This document shows, one piece after another, positions 23,271 through 39,264 of a DNA stretch of 64,000 bases. The stretch is from Oscheius dolichura (lineage: Eukaryota; Nematoda; Chromadorea; Rhabditida; Rhabditidae): contig OW051497.1 of assembly GCA_932521035.1 (NCBI GenBank), positions 9,982,001 through 10,046,000 of the forward strand. The letters are read 5' to 3'. The position numbers were made by a program, and so were the translations under genes. The notes beneath the pieces are model-generated. The model did not search any database. It was not told the origin of the DNA and saw only the letters and a program-made list of their open reading frames with translations. The first letter of the stretch is position 1. The number at the start of each line of letters is the position of its first letter.

Positions 23271-23799
23271 CTATTCCTTGACCCGGAGCCTCTTGTCTAC
23301 ATCCGCGAGCTCCTGGATCATCTTTTCCTTCTCTACACGTTCATGGCAAGCTTCGGCTATCTGTTGTCGTTCATTTTCCTCCTCTAACTTCGTCTTTTTC
23401 TGAAACTCTTCAGTTATTTTAATAAAAACAGTAGACAGTATGCCATGTGGAAATTAAAGATGGTCAAGCTCCCGTGCTCCAAACCAGAAACAGCTAACTC
23501 ACATTTTGTTTTTCCAATATCAGTTGTCTTAAGACGACATCCCTCTGGTGGAGATCTTCCCGAGTTCGCTTGAGTGTCTCTTCTAATTTCTTCTTTTCAC
23601 GTTCTGATATAGCGACGACCACGTTAGCTTTTTCTCGCTAAACAGATCACTTGTATTCAGGGAAAACGGCTCAAACTACCTTGTCTTTTCCTGTTTCACG
23701 TCCTTCTCCAATGTTTCTATCTTGGAGAGCAGTTGAATATTCCTTCCTTGCAATTGGAGTACGTGAGTCTGCGTCCTTTTTCTTCTTTTCAACATCTAC
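23271..23799 (-). CDS. Coiled-coil protein, C-terminal exons (N-terminus unresolved)
   Basis: Three exons at 23680-23799, 23503-23637 and 23271-23399 join in phase. The last two are strongly coiled-coil: REKKKLEETLKRTREDLHQR, then KKTKLEEENERQQIAEACHE and EKEKMIQELADVDKRLRVKE before the stop. In 23680-23799 the phase-consistent frame is polar, but an alternative frame reads more like coiled coil (IQLLSKIETLEKDVKQ), so the exon boundary or the assembly may be off by a base. A further upstream exon around 23830-23965 (containing EAWASILCHGCTATNEQQHE) is possible. I do not recognise the family. Confidence 0.55.
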
Positions 23800-23999
23800 C
23801 TAAAATGCTGCATTTCTAGAGAGGGCATTCTAATAATTCGTCCCTTGTCTTCTTCTCCTACAATCCGACTTCAACTCATGTTGCTGCTCGTTCGTCGCCG
23901 TGCAGCCGTGGCAAAGGATAGAAGCCCAAGCCTCAAGCCGGACTGGAGCATCGTGAGGCCGTAGGCTCTATAGAACTTCATCCACTCCAACAAAGTCTG

Positions 24000-24175
24000 A
24001 GCGGATTTCACCACAGATCACGAACCGTCTCCGCCATTTTCCCTAGACAGACGGCCGTTTTTGGTGGGAAAGGAGAAAAAAAGCGTCGATAAAATTCTAG
24101 CAGACAATGGATTTCGTATAGAAAACGGAGAAGAATTCGGATAAAAACTTTCAAGATTCTTTTTCAAAAATAAAT
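24000..24175 (+). repeat. Dispersed repeat copy A
   Basis: The segment from GCGGATTTCACCACAGATCA through CGCCATTTTCCCTAGACAGA and the following AAAAAAAGCGTCGATAAAAT matches 25272-25432 at high identity, and in part 25592-25667. It lies next to the upstream end of the coiled-coil gene. No coding function is evident. Confidence 0.7.
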
Positions 24176-25142
24176 TTCTACGTAACCTTCTACTTTTCCC
24201 GATGAAATTCTCCTGTGTTCTCCTATCACCGCGACGTTCCCTCGTGTTATCCACGCCCAAATACTCTCTCAAACACCGGAGTCAACATAGCTTCTTGTGA
24301 GAGTATTGCCACAAATCGAGCGCACCGCTTCAGGTACAAAGCTTTCAAAAGGCGTTGTCTAGTCTTGACAGGTCTCGCCATGTTTCGACAAGGTTCGAGA
24401 AGTACCGACGACAAGTTCAAAGCTCTTCATGGAAGAGATTTATCAAGAAAATTTATGATCACTGATCAACGACTGTTCTGGAAAGGATGGAGCCCCTAAC
24501 TTCTTGTTTCCAAGCCCCCCATCCCCAAAGAAAAGAACAAATAAGAATCAGTGGCGATAATTTATTTAACAGTAGAGCCACATTGATTGGTCATCCTCCA
24601 GGGGCCCCTCACTTCCCTTTAATGGGAGGTTCTAAATGTTATGTTTGATTCTTTCTTATTTTCAAAACTTACTGGTCTCCGAGTCGTTGTTGATGTGGGT
24701 GTAGATCATATTGCTAGGAAACGTGTGTATACGGTGGTACGGAATAGTATGCCTTCAAAGACAGAGAAGGGGTTTATATAGATATAGAAAGTGGGCGGGG
24801 ACAAGGGGTTTTGTGGGGGAAGAAGAAAAAAGCGTCTAGACAAAGACTAGTACACGTGGCTTTAGAAGAAAACTGTATAGCGACGAGGACGGGAAGTGCA
24901 GGATAATCAAAGGAGGGATGGTATAGCCTTTGCTGTTCACCTTGGACCTCCCTCCACAGGGGAAGTGGAAAAGGAACAGTCAGGGAGATTATATTTCTTT
25001 CCACCCCCATTTCTGTGCCGCCAAAGCAGCCAACCGCGATTGCTGTGGACGTTCGCGACTTCAACTTCTACTGGCGCCGTACGATCTTCTGGATTCCAAA
25101 TCCTAACCGACTAACGACTGCAAACAACAGCAGCAGCAACAA
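24176..25142. other. Intergenic DNA, no supported gene
   Basis: A plus-strand frame at 24215-24499 has a basic, Arg-rich second half (NRAHRFRYKAFKRR, DDKFKALHGRDLSRKF) and could be a small gene or an exon. No homology is evident and it overlaps the edge of the repeat, so I do not call it. Nothing else is recognisable. Confidence 0.3.
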
Positions 25143-25690
25143 GATCAGCGGGATGGATGCGGACTCCCTCACCCCGCCGACTGGTGTTCTCACTCTCCTC
25201 ACAACATTTCCCCATCCTTTCCTTTTAATTATTTACATATTGTCAAAGAACCTCATCATCTCCAACAGTCCTGGCGGATTTCACCACAGATCACGAGCCG
25301 GCCCCGCCATTTTTCCTAGACAGACGGCCGTCTTTGGTGGGAAATGAGAAAAAAAGCGCCGATAAAATTCTCACAGCCAACGGCTTTCGTATAGAAAGGG
25401 GAGAAGATTTCAGATAAAACTTTCATGAAAACTATGAGGATGAGGTGTTTCCCAGAATAACAGATAGATCAGCGGGATGGATGCGGGCTCTCCCTCTCCC
25501 TGCCGACTGGTGTTCTTCCCCTTCCCCCAACATTCTCCCGTCCTTTTGTTTTAATTCTTTATTGTAAAAGAACCTCATCCTCTCCACCGGTCTGACCGAT
25601 GTCACTCCAGATCACGGGCCGTCCCCGCCATTTTCCCTAGACAAACGGCCGTTTTTGGTGAAAAAGGCCACCTGGAAAAGTACAGCTAAA
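25143..25690 (+). repeat. Tandem repeat, two units of about 324 bp (copies B and C)
   Basis: The unit starts near ATCAGCGGGATGGATGCGG at 25143 and again at 25467. Both copies continue through CCGACTGGTGTTC, a T-rich tract, AAGAACCTCATC and then the CACAGATCACG / CGCCATTTTTCCTAGACA block shared with copy A at 24000. The second unit is truncated at its right end. Together with copy A this defines one local repeat family. Confidence 0.75.
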
Positions 25691-25857
25691 CCACCTCATC
25701 GTCTCGCAGTTGAAGAACACGCGCAGCAACAAGAGGCAAGAGGTTTGCAGAGATAGTTGGAATTCCGCAAAACACAAATATTTTCACAACTATCAGATGA
25801 ATAGAGAATTTTATTAGTTATATAAATACAATCTTTCTATTTCTTTTTATGATGATA

Positions 25858-26541
25858 TCATAGGCTTCCAGCTGCCAGAACATTCGAACCCAGCCGTCTG
25901 TACCGAATCCACCAGAAGAAGATTGAGATGATGAAATGGACAATGCTGGCTACTTTCCTCCTCTCATCTGCCCATTCTACAATGCCCATGAATTTCTACA
26001 GAATAGGTTAAAATTAACAAAGGAGAAAGATCCTACCGTAATTTCCATGCGGAAGGCAGATAGAAGAAGAAGTGTAACATAACGATTTGGAACCAATTGC
26101 AGTCACAGCCCGTCTTCATCCGCTCATCTAGCCGTAGAAGTCTTCGGCAAACAGGGAAATGGTCTCCTAGTTGGCCTTGGCAGCGTTTTCTCCAAATTCA
26201 ACGAATCGTTTCCAAAGAGTTTGATCTAAATAAGGTAAAGAGAGCGGAGAAAATGCTTACCGTAGCTTCTCGTAGGTCATCTCTCGACTAAGAGAGTGCG
26301 ACTACTTCGATCATATGAAGCAGGATCCACATCGGACGGAAGAATAGAAGATAGGAGCCTAAATTAACTGGTCTATTTGAAAGGTCTAGAAGAAGGGGCA
26401 AGGTTCTAGGGTGTCTAAACTAACCGTACTGTGACCCGAAATCGAGCAGGCCCCTTTTCATCCATAGCGACTCGTGAGCATGTAGATGAGCAGTCACTTT
26501 AGCTTCCAAGCGTCGTCCTCGAGCCGCAATTTCGGGCATTT
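25858..26541 (-). CDS. Unresolved membrane-protein locus (frames do not join cleanly)
   Basis: A clear last exon (25858-25995) ends EWADERRKVASIVHFIISIF, FWWIRYRRLGSNVLAAGSL and stop, with one membrane span. About 450 bp upstream a good start exon reads MPEIAARGRRLEAKVTAHLH to LLDFGSQYG (about 26400-26541). A hydrophobic segment follows it (SYLLFFRPMWILLHMIEVVA). Between them, coding-like stretches in different frames (TLWKRFVEFGENAAKAN, VPNRYVTLLLLSAF) are separated by stops that no canonical intron I can find removes. It is either a real gene with splicing I could not solve, or a gene broken by frameshifts. Family not recognised. Confidence 0.35.
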
Positions 26542-27854
26542 TCAGAAGTTATCGAGCAGCTGGGACTCTACAAACGTGCTAAACGGTCTACTGCTTTAAA
26601 AGCCAACCAACCTGGATCAAACGCCTCTGAAGCCTTTGGAGCTGTCCCCCACCGAGGAGACGATCCGCCAGCTTCCTCAGTACAGTCAACACAGGATGCT
26701 CCATGAGGACTGTAGATGATGCAAAATTTGAGCATGGATTTATGCCAACTGGAAAGCATTATTACGAATAAAAAGAGAAAGAAGTGAAATGAAGAAGAAA
26801 GAATAGATACAGGAAATTTCAGACAGAATTGCTTTAAAGTGAATCTACTCTGATAACTTTTAGCCACCGAACTATGCCTAAATATATATAAAAGGATGGG
26901 ATTCCTCTCAGAAACAGCCAACGTCGATTTTTAACTAAATTAAGCGAAAATAAATATAATCAATATGGGAATGAAGCGCCTGTACGAGTTTTCGATTTGA
27001 AAAGGGCAAATTAAAAGGTAAAAGGAAGAAGGTTTCAGGTAACTATAATGCATAGAGCCTGGCTACATTGTAGACCGTTCCTAGAGCAAATGATTTCAGT
27101 AAATGAAAATAAAAATAGCAGAAAAGCTGTTGGTCATTTTGTCAGACTAGTGGACACGCGACGCAACCGTCGTCGCTTGAAGTGGTAAAAAAGCACCGAG
27201 AGAAGCACGGGTATGTCAAAAACAGGACCGTCTGGCCAGCCAAAGCTCCAAAAGTGCACTCCTGGTTTTGTGAAGGTGCCCTTTTGGCGCGATTGGATAA
27301 CTTCGACCAACCGTTGCAGTAAGCAACTAAAACAGGCCAATGAGTAAAAGGAATTAACGAGTTATTGTAAAAAGGTGTGATGTAAGATATCGGACAATAG
27401 GGTGATGTCCGGGGTCAATTGGCTCTGGTTACGCCACAGTCGACAACTGGCGCTCGCTCTCGCGTAATTAGGCAGGGAGACAGGAGGCACTACCGGCTAT
27501 CCGTGGTTCTACAGCGATAATCAATCAGGGGGTAGTCATAATATTAGGAGAGGTAATTGTGTCGGGTCATAGCGCCAAACCATTGTTCTCCCAAGAGTAG
27601 GTTCGCTTTCCTTGAGATTTGGCAACCCCGAGTTTTGCAAAGCGTCCAATCGCCCGACAAATTATCCGGCGATCTGAATCTTCGACGAGTTCAATTCTAT
27701 TGAACAGCGGGAAACGATATCCCTAGTTTATTCCTACTTGCTGTAACCGCTTCAGGAAGCGACTTTCTCTCCTACAAGCGAGACGCACGAAGTGAAGCGC
27801 TTTTTTAATCGCAAAAGCGAGAAAAACCAAGCTGCCTAGTATGTTGGTTCTTAT
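26542..27854. other. Intergenic DNA, nothing recognised
   Basis: Leftward frames at 26568-26921 and 27134-27340 have no recognisable domain. I found no tRNA, repeat or promoter signature that I would defend. Confidence 0.35.
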
Positions 27855-28163
27855 TCAGGGTTGGCATTTTGGGTTGGTCTTTTTGTAGGCCATGACGTCC
27901 CCTTCCAGCCAAAAAAAAGTTTGTCCCGCGTAGTCCTCAGGATGGCTCAGTATCGCGCTTTTGAAAAATGTCATTTTTACTATTGGAAACAGCACTGCCA
28001 AAAATGAATTACCTCCAACATCATCAATATTGACATCAATCGTTAGATCTTGGTCTAACTTACAGTTTTTGTTCTTAGAGTAAAGGAATCCGGCCGCATA
28101 TGATCGAGATATAACCGTTAAGCCTTTCTTTAACCGATCAAGACTGAAAAAGAAGTATAACAC
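27855..28163 (-). CDS. Possible exon of unrecognised protein
   Basis: An open frame follows an acceptor-like TTTTTCAG at about 28141-28148. It reads KNCKLDQDLTIDVNIDDVGG, ILSHPEDYAGQTFFWLEGDV and ends NPKCQP. It sits 66 bp downstream of the stop of the four-TM gene on the same strand. There is no clear start codon, and any upstream exon would have to overlap that gene's 3' UTR. It could be an alternative 3' exon, a tiny gene, or a remnant. Confidence 0.25.
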   Translation of the reverse strand: MLYFFFSLDRLKKGLTVISRSYAAGFLYSKNKNCKLDQDLTIDVNIDDVGGNSFLAVLFPIVKMTFFKSAILSHPEDYAGQTFFWLEGDVMAYKKTNPKCQP

Positions 28164-28228
28164 GCTTTTGGATTAGCATCGTTTTACTAAATTAGACAAT
28201 AAATACAGACAGTATGATATGTTCTCCT

Positions 28229-29131
28229 TTATACAAACATTTGCGTTGTCGAGGAAGGCTTCTGTGGAAGGGGAAACTGAGCCAGACTTCTGTAGCGGCA
28301 TTGGATGCCCAAGTAAAGAGCGCATAGTACTCCCAGGCACATTAATGCTTCGACCCCGAAGAGGAACTGGAACAAGGTTTTAGAGTGGTAAACATGACCC
28401 ACCGAGCAATACATCAGCTTCCAGTAGTACCAAGTGGAGGCGAGTCGGAATTGCTCCGGTGTGGCATGGTAAACATATCTCTCGATGCCGTTTGCTGCCA
28501 ATGTGGACAAGTAGGAACAATAGGCGGAGAAGATGCTACCGAAGGAGAGTAGCCCGGCATGCTAGGGCCGCTTTATTTATCGGGAAAGGAGAATACTTAC
28601 CCCTATTGAGAAGGAAACTGGGTAGCGTAGGCAGAGTTGTTGTAGAGAGGAGGGGAGAAATTCGCAAGTTACTGCTGTAATAGAAAGAGAGAAGGCGATG
28701 AAGATTCCGGTAATGAACCACCAAAAGAGATCGGGATCGAGAAGGATTTTCTGAAGTGGGGATTAATAAGGCTTCAAACCAATTAATTTAGGAAAGGAGT
28801 AGAAGCTGTTCCTCTCTGAATATTTCCTCTAATATTGCAGCTCCATAGAACAACACTATATTGCAAAACGTTTTTTTTTTAAAATAATGATCTCCGACCA
28901 AAAATGGGCCAAATACCTCCGACAAAACAAGATGATCCCCTCCTATTTTGGTATACTCACCTGGTCGGGAATTGTGAAGTACATTTTATGCGTCACGATA
29001 AAGTCGAATATTTGAAATGTTAAACACAACAAGGGGAGCGCTGTCATCTGTACGAATACATTATTCGGTAAGTAATTTGTACTCACGATGGAAAACAAGT
29101 TAAGGAGATGAACGACTGTTGTGGAACGCAT
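28229..29131 (-). CDS. Predicted four-TM membrane protein, unrecognised
   Basis: Four phase-consistent exons (29087-29131, 28961-29047, 28601-28750, 28229-28561) give 204 aa. Membrane spans are suggested around HLLNLFSIMTALPLLCLTFQ, FWWFITGIFIAFSLSITAV, HAGLLSFGSIFSAYCSYL and LFQFLFGVEALMCLGVLCAL, with a short polar tail (PQKPSSTTQMFV) that could be cytosolic. The layout is tetraspan/MARVEL-like, but I see no diagnostic loop cysteines. An ATGTTTTTCAG acceptor ends six nt before the ATG, so the message may be trans-spliced. Confidence 0.75.
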
Positions 29132-32100
29132 CCTTTCCTGAAAAACATGGAATATATAATGTAGCTATTTTTATAAAAAGAAAAGAGGAAGAGGGGGTCA
29201 CGATTAGGGGATAACGAGGAGTGGTGAATCCCCACAAGCAAATGGAAAAAAAGAAGACCGTGATGCTCGAAAGAATTAATTTAGAAGACTCTATTCGGAA
29301 AAAAGAACCCTCCAATGTCCTTTTTTCAGGACACGTGCTTTGCTGTGAATTTTGCTAGGCAACAAGGCAGTCCTTGTTTCCTAGGAGTTCTTCAAGGGCT
29401 GGTAAACATGGAGAAAAAGAGCGGAGGGTTCAAGATCCCATACCCCCCAGGTAAAAAACAATAGAATATTGAGCTGTCTGTTCGAATACCATTGCCTTGT
29501 TTGGCAGAATAGAGAGTATTTTCCCAGCTGCTCACCGTGCCACTAGCTATAATACCTATCACAGAGAGTTAATGAGATTATGGGAGAAACACGAGGCTGA
29601 TCTGTGTAGTCCTCGTTTTCAATAAGGTTTTGATGAGTCTGAGAGAGAGCAAAATAAGATTGAGATTGTAGTAATTTATGGTCGGAAAGAACAGTGATCA
29701 GTGGAGCTATTTATTGGCCAGACTTCTACACCAGGGTGAGAATTGGCAGAGTTGCAGGGAGTTTCTAAAGCAACAAGAAACTTCCTGATAAGCAAGGCAA
29801 ACAACTATTTTGACTGACGAATGTCGTGAAGAAGAAGTTTAGGGAATAGATATTTATTACTGATATTGAAAGCGAAGTGAACCCCTGTCTGGTCAAGAAG
29901 CCTCTTTCTGTCCCGGGGATCCCTTTTTACAGACCGCGGACAGGGCGACGGAAATGACTCACCCAATATAATGGCATATGAAAGGGATGAACAAGGGGAG
30001 AGACCTAAACAAAATCGGGGAAGAAAGAAGAGAATCCCTAAAACACTCTCATTTGAGATAACTAGGGGGGGGGGGGGGGGGGTTAGAGATGTGCAGCGCT
30101 TCAGATTGCATCAATTTTTATGAATGATAAGGGAATAAAATCGTGGGATCGAGACAGATCTCCAAGTGGTGCAGGACCTCCTCAAAAACATTGAGGGTCG
30201 TTGAAGTTCTATGCAATGATGCGGCTATTATTGGTCTCATAGAGTAAACCGCCTATTTTTCACACAGAAAGCGCCTGTTTGTGCCCTTTTGAGCCAGGCA
30301 AAACCACATAATTGTCGTTGTTTACGTCACCTTGAAATACCGAAAACCTGGACAGGGAATAAACAAGTTTATGAGATTGAATTTTTTTCGGGATAAAAGT
30401 TATTCTCCGCCAATCTCAGCGCAATATGGAATTGGGGAGTGGCCAGGTGTGTAGATTTCTGCCGGTTGAATGGAACTGATGGACTGGAGACCTATCCACC
30501 GGCTGAATAGAGCTTACGGCGACTGCGATCTAGAGGAAGTGACCGTTGCTATGCAAATAAGGCCACCGTTTGGAAAGGGGGGACCTATACGAGTGACAAA
30601 CATCGGCCACCACAAGAGGACACGGTGTTGGCAGCCGGTGAGACATACACCGGGAGATATAGACTCCGCCGGGGGTCAGCTGTAGAGAACTTTTAGTCTG
30701 CTTACTCTATTTTGGTCTTATTAATATTCCAGAGGTAATTCTCTTCCGCCAGTGTGGTCAACTGCTTGGCATGCATAATTCGGCACTTGTCGGATATTAA
30801 TGGTCCCGCGCCGACCATCGTTCTTCAACAGGACGTCTTCTTCCTCGAATTTCCGCCTCTATGGTCCCAGGGTGGTCTTTACCATCTTTTCAAAGAGTTT
30901 ATCTCTTACTGCCAAGTGTCGCCTCATGACCAACAATAAAAAAAAGAGCAGGGCCTTGTCCTTTGTTGTGGCTGGCTCATTACCAAAATTAAAAATAAGG
31001 ACACATAGCCCTTTAATAGATCCCTTTCTGAAAATATTCTATCCCTCGCCTCATAGAGGGAGATTCTCGATCTCTTCCTACAGCCTCCTTCTCCCTCGTT
31101 ATGCGACCCCGCTGAACAAAATTTCCGCTATTGATGCAAATCGGCTTGAAGAGTCATTTCAGAACATCGAAGCATCATACTTTTTTATCCTTCTGATTTC
31201 CCCGTCTTTCTATTTTTGTTCCTCTACAGTAGGCAATTTGCTCTGACTTATGTTGCCCACTAAAGCCACCTCAATGGGACCTAAAGGTGGGAAACTTCCG
31301 GTGAATGAGGAACCGACGAAAAACAGCACTTTTTTCTATTACTAGGCGAAATCACAAAATGTGAAGTATCCAGTGTGTTTTGAACTGCTTGACTCAATAC
31401 TTCAAGTGATTAATGAGCTATTTTAGCTTGCGATTGGCCCATAAGGTCCCATAGATACCAGTTGCGACAACAACCTTATCCACGAAGCGTTTAGGAGGCA
31501 TTTGGCCACTATTTCCTCCAGCATTTCCTAGTTTAATCTACTCTTCTCTCTTCGACCCACCCATAATTTATCAAAAACTTTTAAATACCTGCCAAATAGT
31601 CAAAAGCAGCAAAAAGTAGGGACTAGAACCAATTGCTCAGTCTATTGTTTGTCTCTTGCCTGTTTTCTCCAGTTGAAATTGCAAAGATACTGACAACCTC
31701 CAGGAGTACCCTTGTTTTTGTATAGTTTCGACTCGAGCATTGAACAATGCATGCGGGAAAATAACAAGAACCACTTAAAACGATGGCTGGATACGGTTAA
31801 GCCCCATTTTCTGGCAGATAAATTCAACTGCGTATTTATAGAAGCAGAAAGAACAACTTTTGAAGTGCTCCCACTCTGCTGCAAGGAAGAGAAAAAAATC
31901 GGTCGGACGGCAACGTGAAAAACGTAGATAGTGGCGACTATTTGCACCCGGGAAGCTATGTCAGCATTCGGATAGGTGTCGTTGCTCTGGCGACTGTTGT
32001 CCAACACCTCTTGAGCTATGGAAGCCGACAGGCGGTTGGCTCGAGCGTCTCTGTCGTCTCTCAGCATCCGCCCTGCCTCCTGCCGTGTACACTGCCGATT

Positions 32101-34920
32101 GCCGACTGCTTGTTCCCGAACCATCCCATCTGATCCCTCAAATCGATCTTCAACCGGATTCTCTCTCTCTCTCATCATTCCCATCATCTGCTTCTTCCTC
32201 AGTGTGTGCTTGTTTCGATGGCGGGGGCAAAAAGTTCTGCGGCTTTGTTGAAAGACAAGATCACACGCTAGTCGGCGTGAAGTACTCGACCGATACAAAC
32301 TTCCGAGTGCTCTCTCGGAGTCTCCTCTGCCTTTACACAGTTCAGACTGTTCACACTAAACTTACTATGACTTCATCCTACTTCACAAGCCTCAGCGTTG
32401 GCGTATTTTTTGTTGACTTTTCCCTCTCTAAGCGTATTTAGACGAGAAGGAAGAATGATGTCAATGATATTTTGAGGTGTCTCTCCCCCTTCAGCTACTT
32501 AAATGTTCACCTAATTGTTTAGCCACCCCTCCTGGTAGTTAGTAAACTGACCAAGTAGACCTAATAACATTTTCGAAGAGCCGGGATAAAGGCAGCTGAC
32601 AGCTCTAAGTACCGCTGACCCGTATTGGTTTACAACGGGATTCCCTAGGAGCAGACACAATGCATATGCGCGCCTTCCGGCCTAATAATTTCACCCATAA
32701 GCTATGATTTGATGTTCTCTCTTCTTCTCCCCCCGGGCAGCTGAATCTTCCAGTATTTTTTGATCTCCTCCGGGAATATTAGCCCCACTTTTCCACGCTG
32801 CTGGTTTTGCGAGACACGTTCAGAGACACGTACAAGTCTCTCCCCCTTGCAATCTATTCATAATTCTTCAAATTGCACTACGCCCCAAGAGACTTTCCTG
32901 GATAAACGAAAGGGCAAAGTCTTTGAAAACACACGGAGGGCTGAGAAACAAGAAGAGACTCCCAACCTTTTTCTTCCCATTTTCAAGCAATCCTCAATCA
33001 CTTTAAACTAAGAGAGTAGGCAATCAGCCAGGTGGGTCGTTGTTCTTGATCTCCACCTGCTTGTACCTCATCAGCGTAATCCTCCCCACTCCCCTCAATT
33101 AAAAGACCGTCTTTAGGCCACAGGATCTAGCGCGCAGCTAATTGGCGCCAGTGTTCTATTGCCGTCGTCGTCGTCTCGCTGACGGCTTCATTATTTCGTT
33201 GCGTCCATCGTTGCGGAGAGTTTACTCCTGATCCTTACCAAAACGCGCCAGGCGTCTATCACTTTGACGTGAGAGACATCGATTGTTGGCTACGAGAGTG
33301 AGGGAGAGAGTCGGCCAGTTGCACCCATTATTCGTGCTGCTGGACACTGGCCGGAATCCACAAGCCTTGCCGGATGGCTGCGCTTGCGCTAATTTTGGCA
33401 GAGACTCGGGTGGTCTACTCCATATTGTTGTGGCATTTCACTTTTTAATACCACACACACGTCTTTAATCTCGCTTCTGGAGTGAAGGAAGGGGGACTTG
33501 TTTGTTCCGACACCTCCTATCCTATTTACTTTGCCGACGTAGTGAGCTTTTGAAAAATAGTTTCCACAGATCCTCTAATGAGATGTAGTTACAGCAAATA
33601 AACCTAGATGTTTGCACAGTTTCTGCGTTTTTTCGCACTTTCAATTCCTAGACGGAAGGGGTTAAGCAGGGAATAACATCCGCTTATTTCATTGCGAAGG
33701 GATTGCGTGTTGTCTGAGGTTCGGGGCAAAGCAGGAGAGGATCCTCTGCCAAAATGAATGGATCTTTCCCTGTCAGTAGTTGTAAGAGTGAGTCAGAGAT
33801 GGTCTAAACTTTGCGTTCTTTCAGTACCGAGTGAAAAAGTCGTACGGAGACATTGATCTCGAGGTAAGCTGTGGACAGTTCTTATCATGATAAAAAGTTC
33901 CGTGTTGAAACAGCCCAGAATCCGCTGACAAGCCGTCTTCTAAAAGCATCGCTTCCGCCACTTTTCCACATGAATGCTGTCAGAAATCTCTTCGACACTC
34001 TTTGCGCGAGACCTTCCCCTCTCTAAAAGGAGCTCTTTTCTCTGCCTACTTCTAATCTCAAGGGACACCATCAACATTAGTATTATTTACGTCGCCAAAC
34101 AGAATTAAGTCGAATAGCCTCTCTCTGGTAGGGAAGGTGGTAGCCCGGGTAAATACCTCCATATCCCACATCACGTACACACTTTGACTGATAGAAAGAA
34201 GTTAGCGGAAAAAAGTGTGTGGCGCGCCAGCTGGAAAATGAACCACACGCAGTCGAGATTTTAGCGATATCGCGTTCGGAGCACATCCCGTGCGGTGATC
34301 GGTGCCAGTGAGTCCGCCACCCGATCCCCCCTGGGGGCGGAATCGCCTGCCCAACCCCCAGTACAAAGCTTTTGACGTGGAGTCTGTTGCTAAGTACACG
34401 TACACCTTGTTAGTTCCTTCCCTAATCTGGCATTGTGAGACTTAACCTCATTAGAAAAGGGTGTTTTCTAATCTGAAGTCCATTCTCCCAGGGATAGATT
34501 GTGTTTCAAACTACTCTTTCTCTTTCTTACACTTCTGCTATGAGACTATTTTTGCCGTCTTCCTCTTTTCTTACCCTCCAGCAGCATCAACGTTCTATGA
34601 ATAAAAATTGGCTCATTTCTTATTGCCGTCTGATCTGTCAGTTTCTTTTCACGCTCATCCTTCATAAAACATTCAGTTCTCCTTTTTTCTAAAGGTCTGT
34701 CTCCTCTCTTCCTCGTTTCGAAATCCATTTCACTCTTTTCAAAAAGCATTTACTCCCGGGGCGAACACTTGTTCCGTTGAATTGAGTAACACGGCTCTAA
34801 TTTTAAAACTTCCTGCCCCCTGCATCACTCCGGCTGCTGTCTCGTCTCTTTCCTTCCCTATTACTCTTTTTCTTCCCTTTAATGACAAATATTGTGCTGA
34901 ATTACAGGTATGATACGCTG
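29132..34920. other. Long gene-poor interval upstream of the kinase gene
   Basis: No gene supported over 5.8 kb. It contains an 18-nt poly-G run (30065-30082). A leftward 218-codon frame (31642-32298) lacks any domain, splice context or codon pattern that I trust. From about 33750 to 34910, GT and AG-like sites surround short open stretches such as YRVKKSYGDIDLE at about 33827; these may be 5' UTR or alternative first exons of the kinase gene. The region's size fits a large regulatory or UTR-intron region. Confidence 0.4.
30065..30082. repeat. Poly-G tract (18 nt)
   Basis: Eighteen consecutive G residues on the plus strand in intergenic DNA. The length is probably polymorphic or imprecise in the assembly. 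Confidence 0.9.
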
Positions 34921-38369
<3,449 letters not shown>

Positions 38370-39264
38370 TGGTACTTCTTATTATTATTTTTCAACATAG
38401 CCAATGTTCAACGTGTATTGCCCAAATTGCTCCAAATTTTATCAGTTTTGTATGCTCATTGCCGTAGAGAGAATAAAGCTCAGGTGATCATAAAACATTA
38501 GATTCCAGCTTCCCCAGGGGTAATGGGAAAAAGTTATTGTGTTAGAGGACAGGGACATAACAGAAACCAACACTCTTACTGACAATAACATGGAAATATT
38601 TCCAAGAAGGAAGGGAAAGGACAGCTGTAAACTATTAGGGCATTACAGTATTCTCTAGTAAACAATATGATGTCTTTCGGGTTGAATTCGGGTTGGTTGA
38701 AAATATGTCTGGGAAGTTCCTGCTGGTGCAATCCTCCACCAGACACCCCAGCTGAATTTCTTGAGGGCACTTTCCACAAAAAATATAGCCAGATGTTCCA
38801 TCGGAGATTCGGGGGTAAAAAGACTTTTGAATCTCTTTCAATCAGGACCAGTTTCCTCCCTGAAACTTACCAGATATCTCATTCGTTTCCTGCCCTCTTG
38901 TGTATACAAGCTGCTCTTTCGCCCCCGTATAAACTTTTACAAGGTGAACATTTGTTGCAAAACAACATTGCCCCAGCGTATTTTTCTCCCTCTTTCATAA
39001 GTTGTCCTCGAAGTGTAAGAAAAATTTATTGTAAACCCTCGTATGCTGACATATCTCACAAAAAATAGAACAAGAATGGCTTACCCAGCGTAAAAACGAT
39101 TCTACTAAAGACTTGAACAACCTTCATCCAATTCAAACGGGATCATCATAGTTTTAGGTGACATTCGATGTATACAAACAGGAAAAATGGTAATAATAAA
39201 TAAATAAAAGATAAAAAAGAGAAGAAGACGATTACACGGGGAGAAAATACTCGAGATAAATTGA
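38370..39264. other. Convergent 3' intergenic region
   Basis: This separates the kinase gene (+) from the ACBD3-like gene (-) and should hold both 3' UTRs. Short frames on both strands (for example 38667-39068) have no recognisable content. Confidence 0.4.

Noticed and set aside
24215..24499. Basic 94-codon plus-strand frame resembling a small ribosomal-type protein
   Set aside because: The start is not defined, it overlaps the edge of a repeat copy, and I could not match it to a family; only mentioned in the intergenic note.
30800..31246. 148-codon plus-strand frame
   Set aside because: No domain, overlapping open frames in the same region, and no plausible splice partners.
32150..32190. 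Pyrimidine-rich and short microsatellite-like runs
   Set aside because: Too short and impure to call as repeats; ordinary low-complexity DNA.
31642..32298. 218-codon open frame on the minus strand
   Set aside because: It is the longest free-standing frame in a gene-poor stretch, but composition is irregular, there is no domain or signal peptide, no exon neighbours, and overlapping frames are open on the other strand. Chance cannot be excluded.
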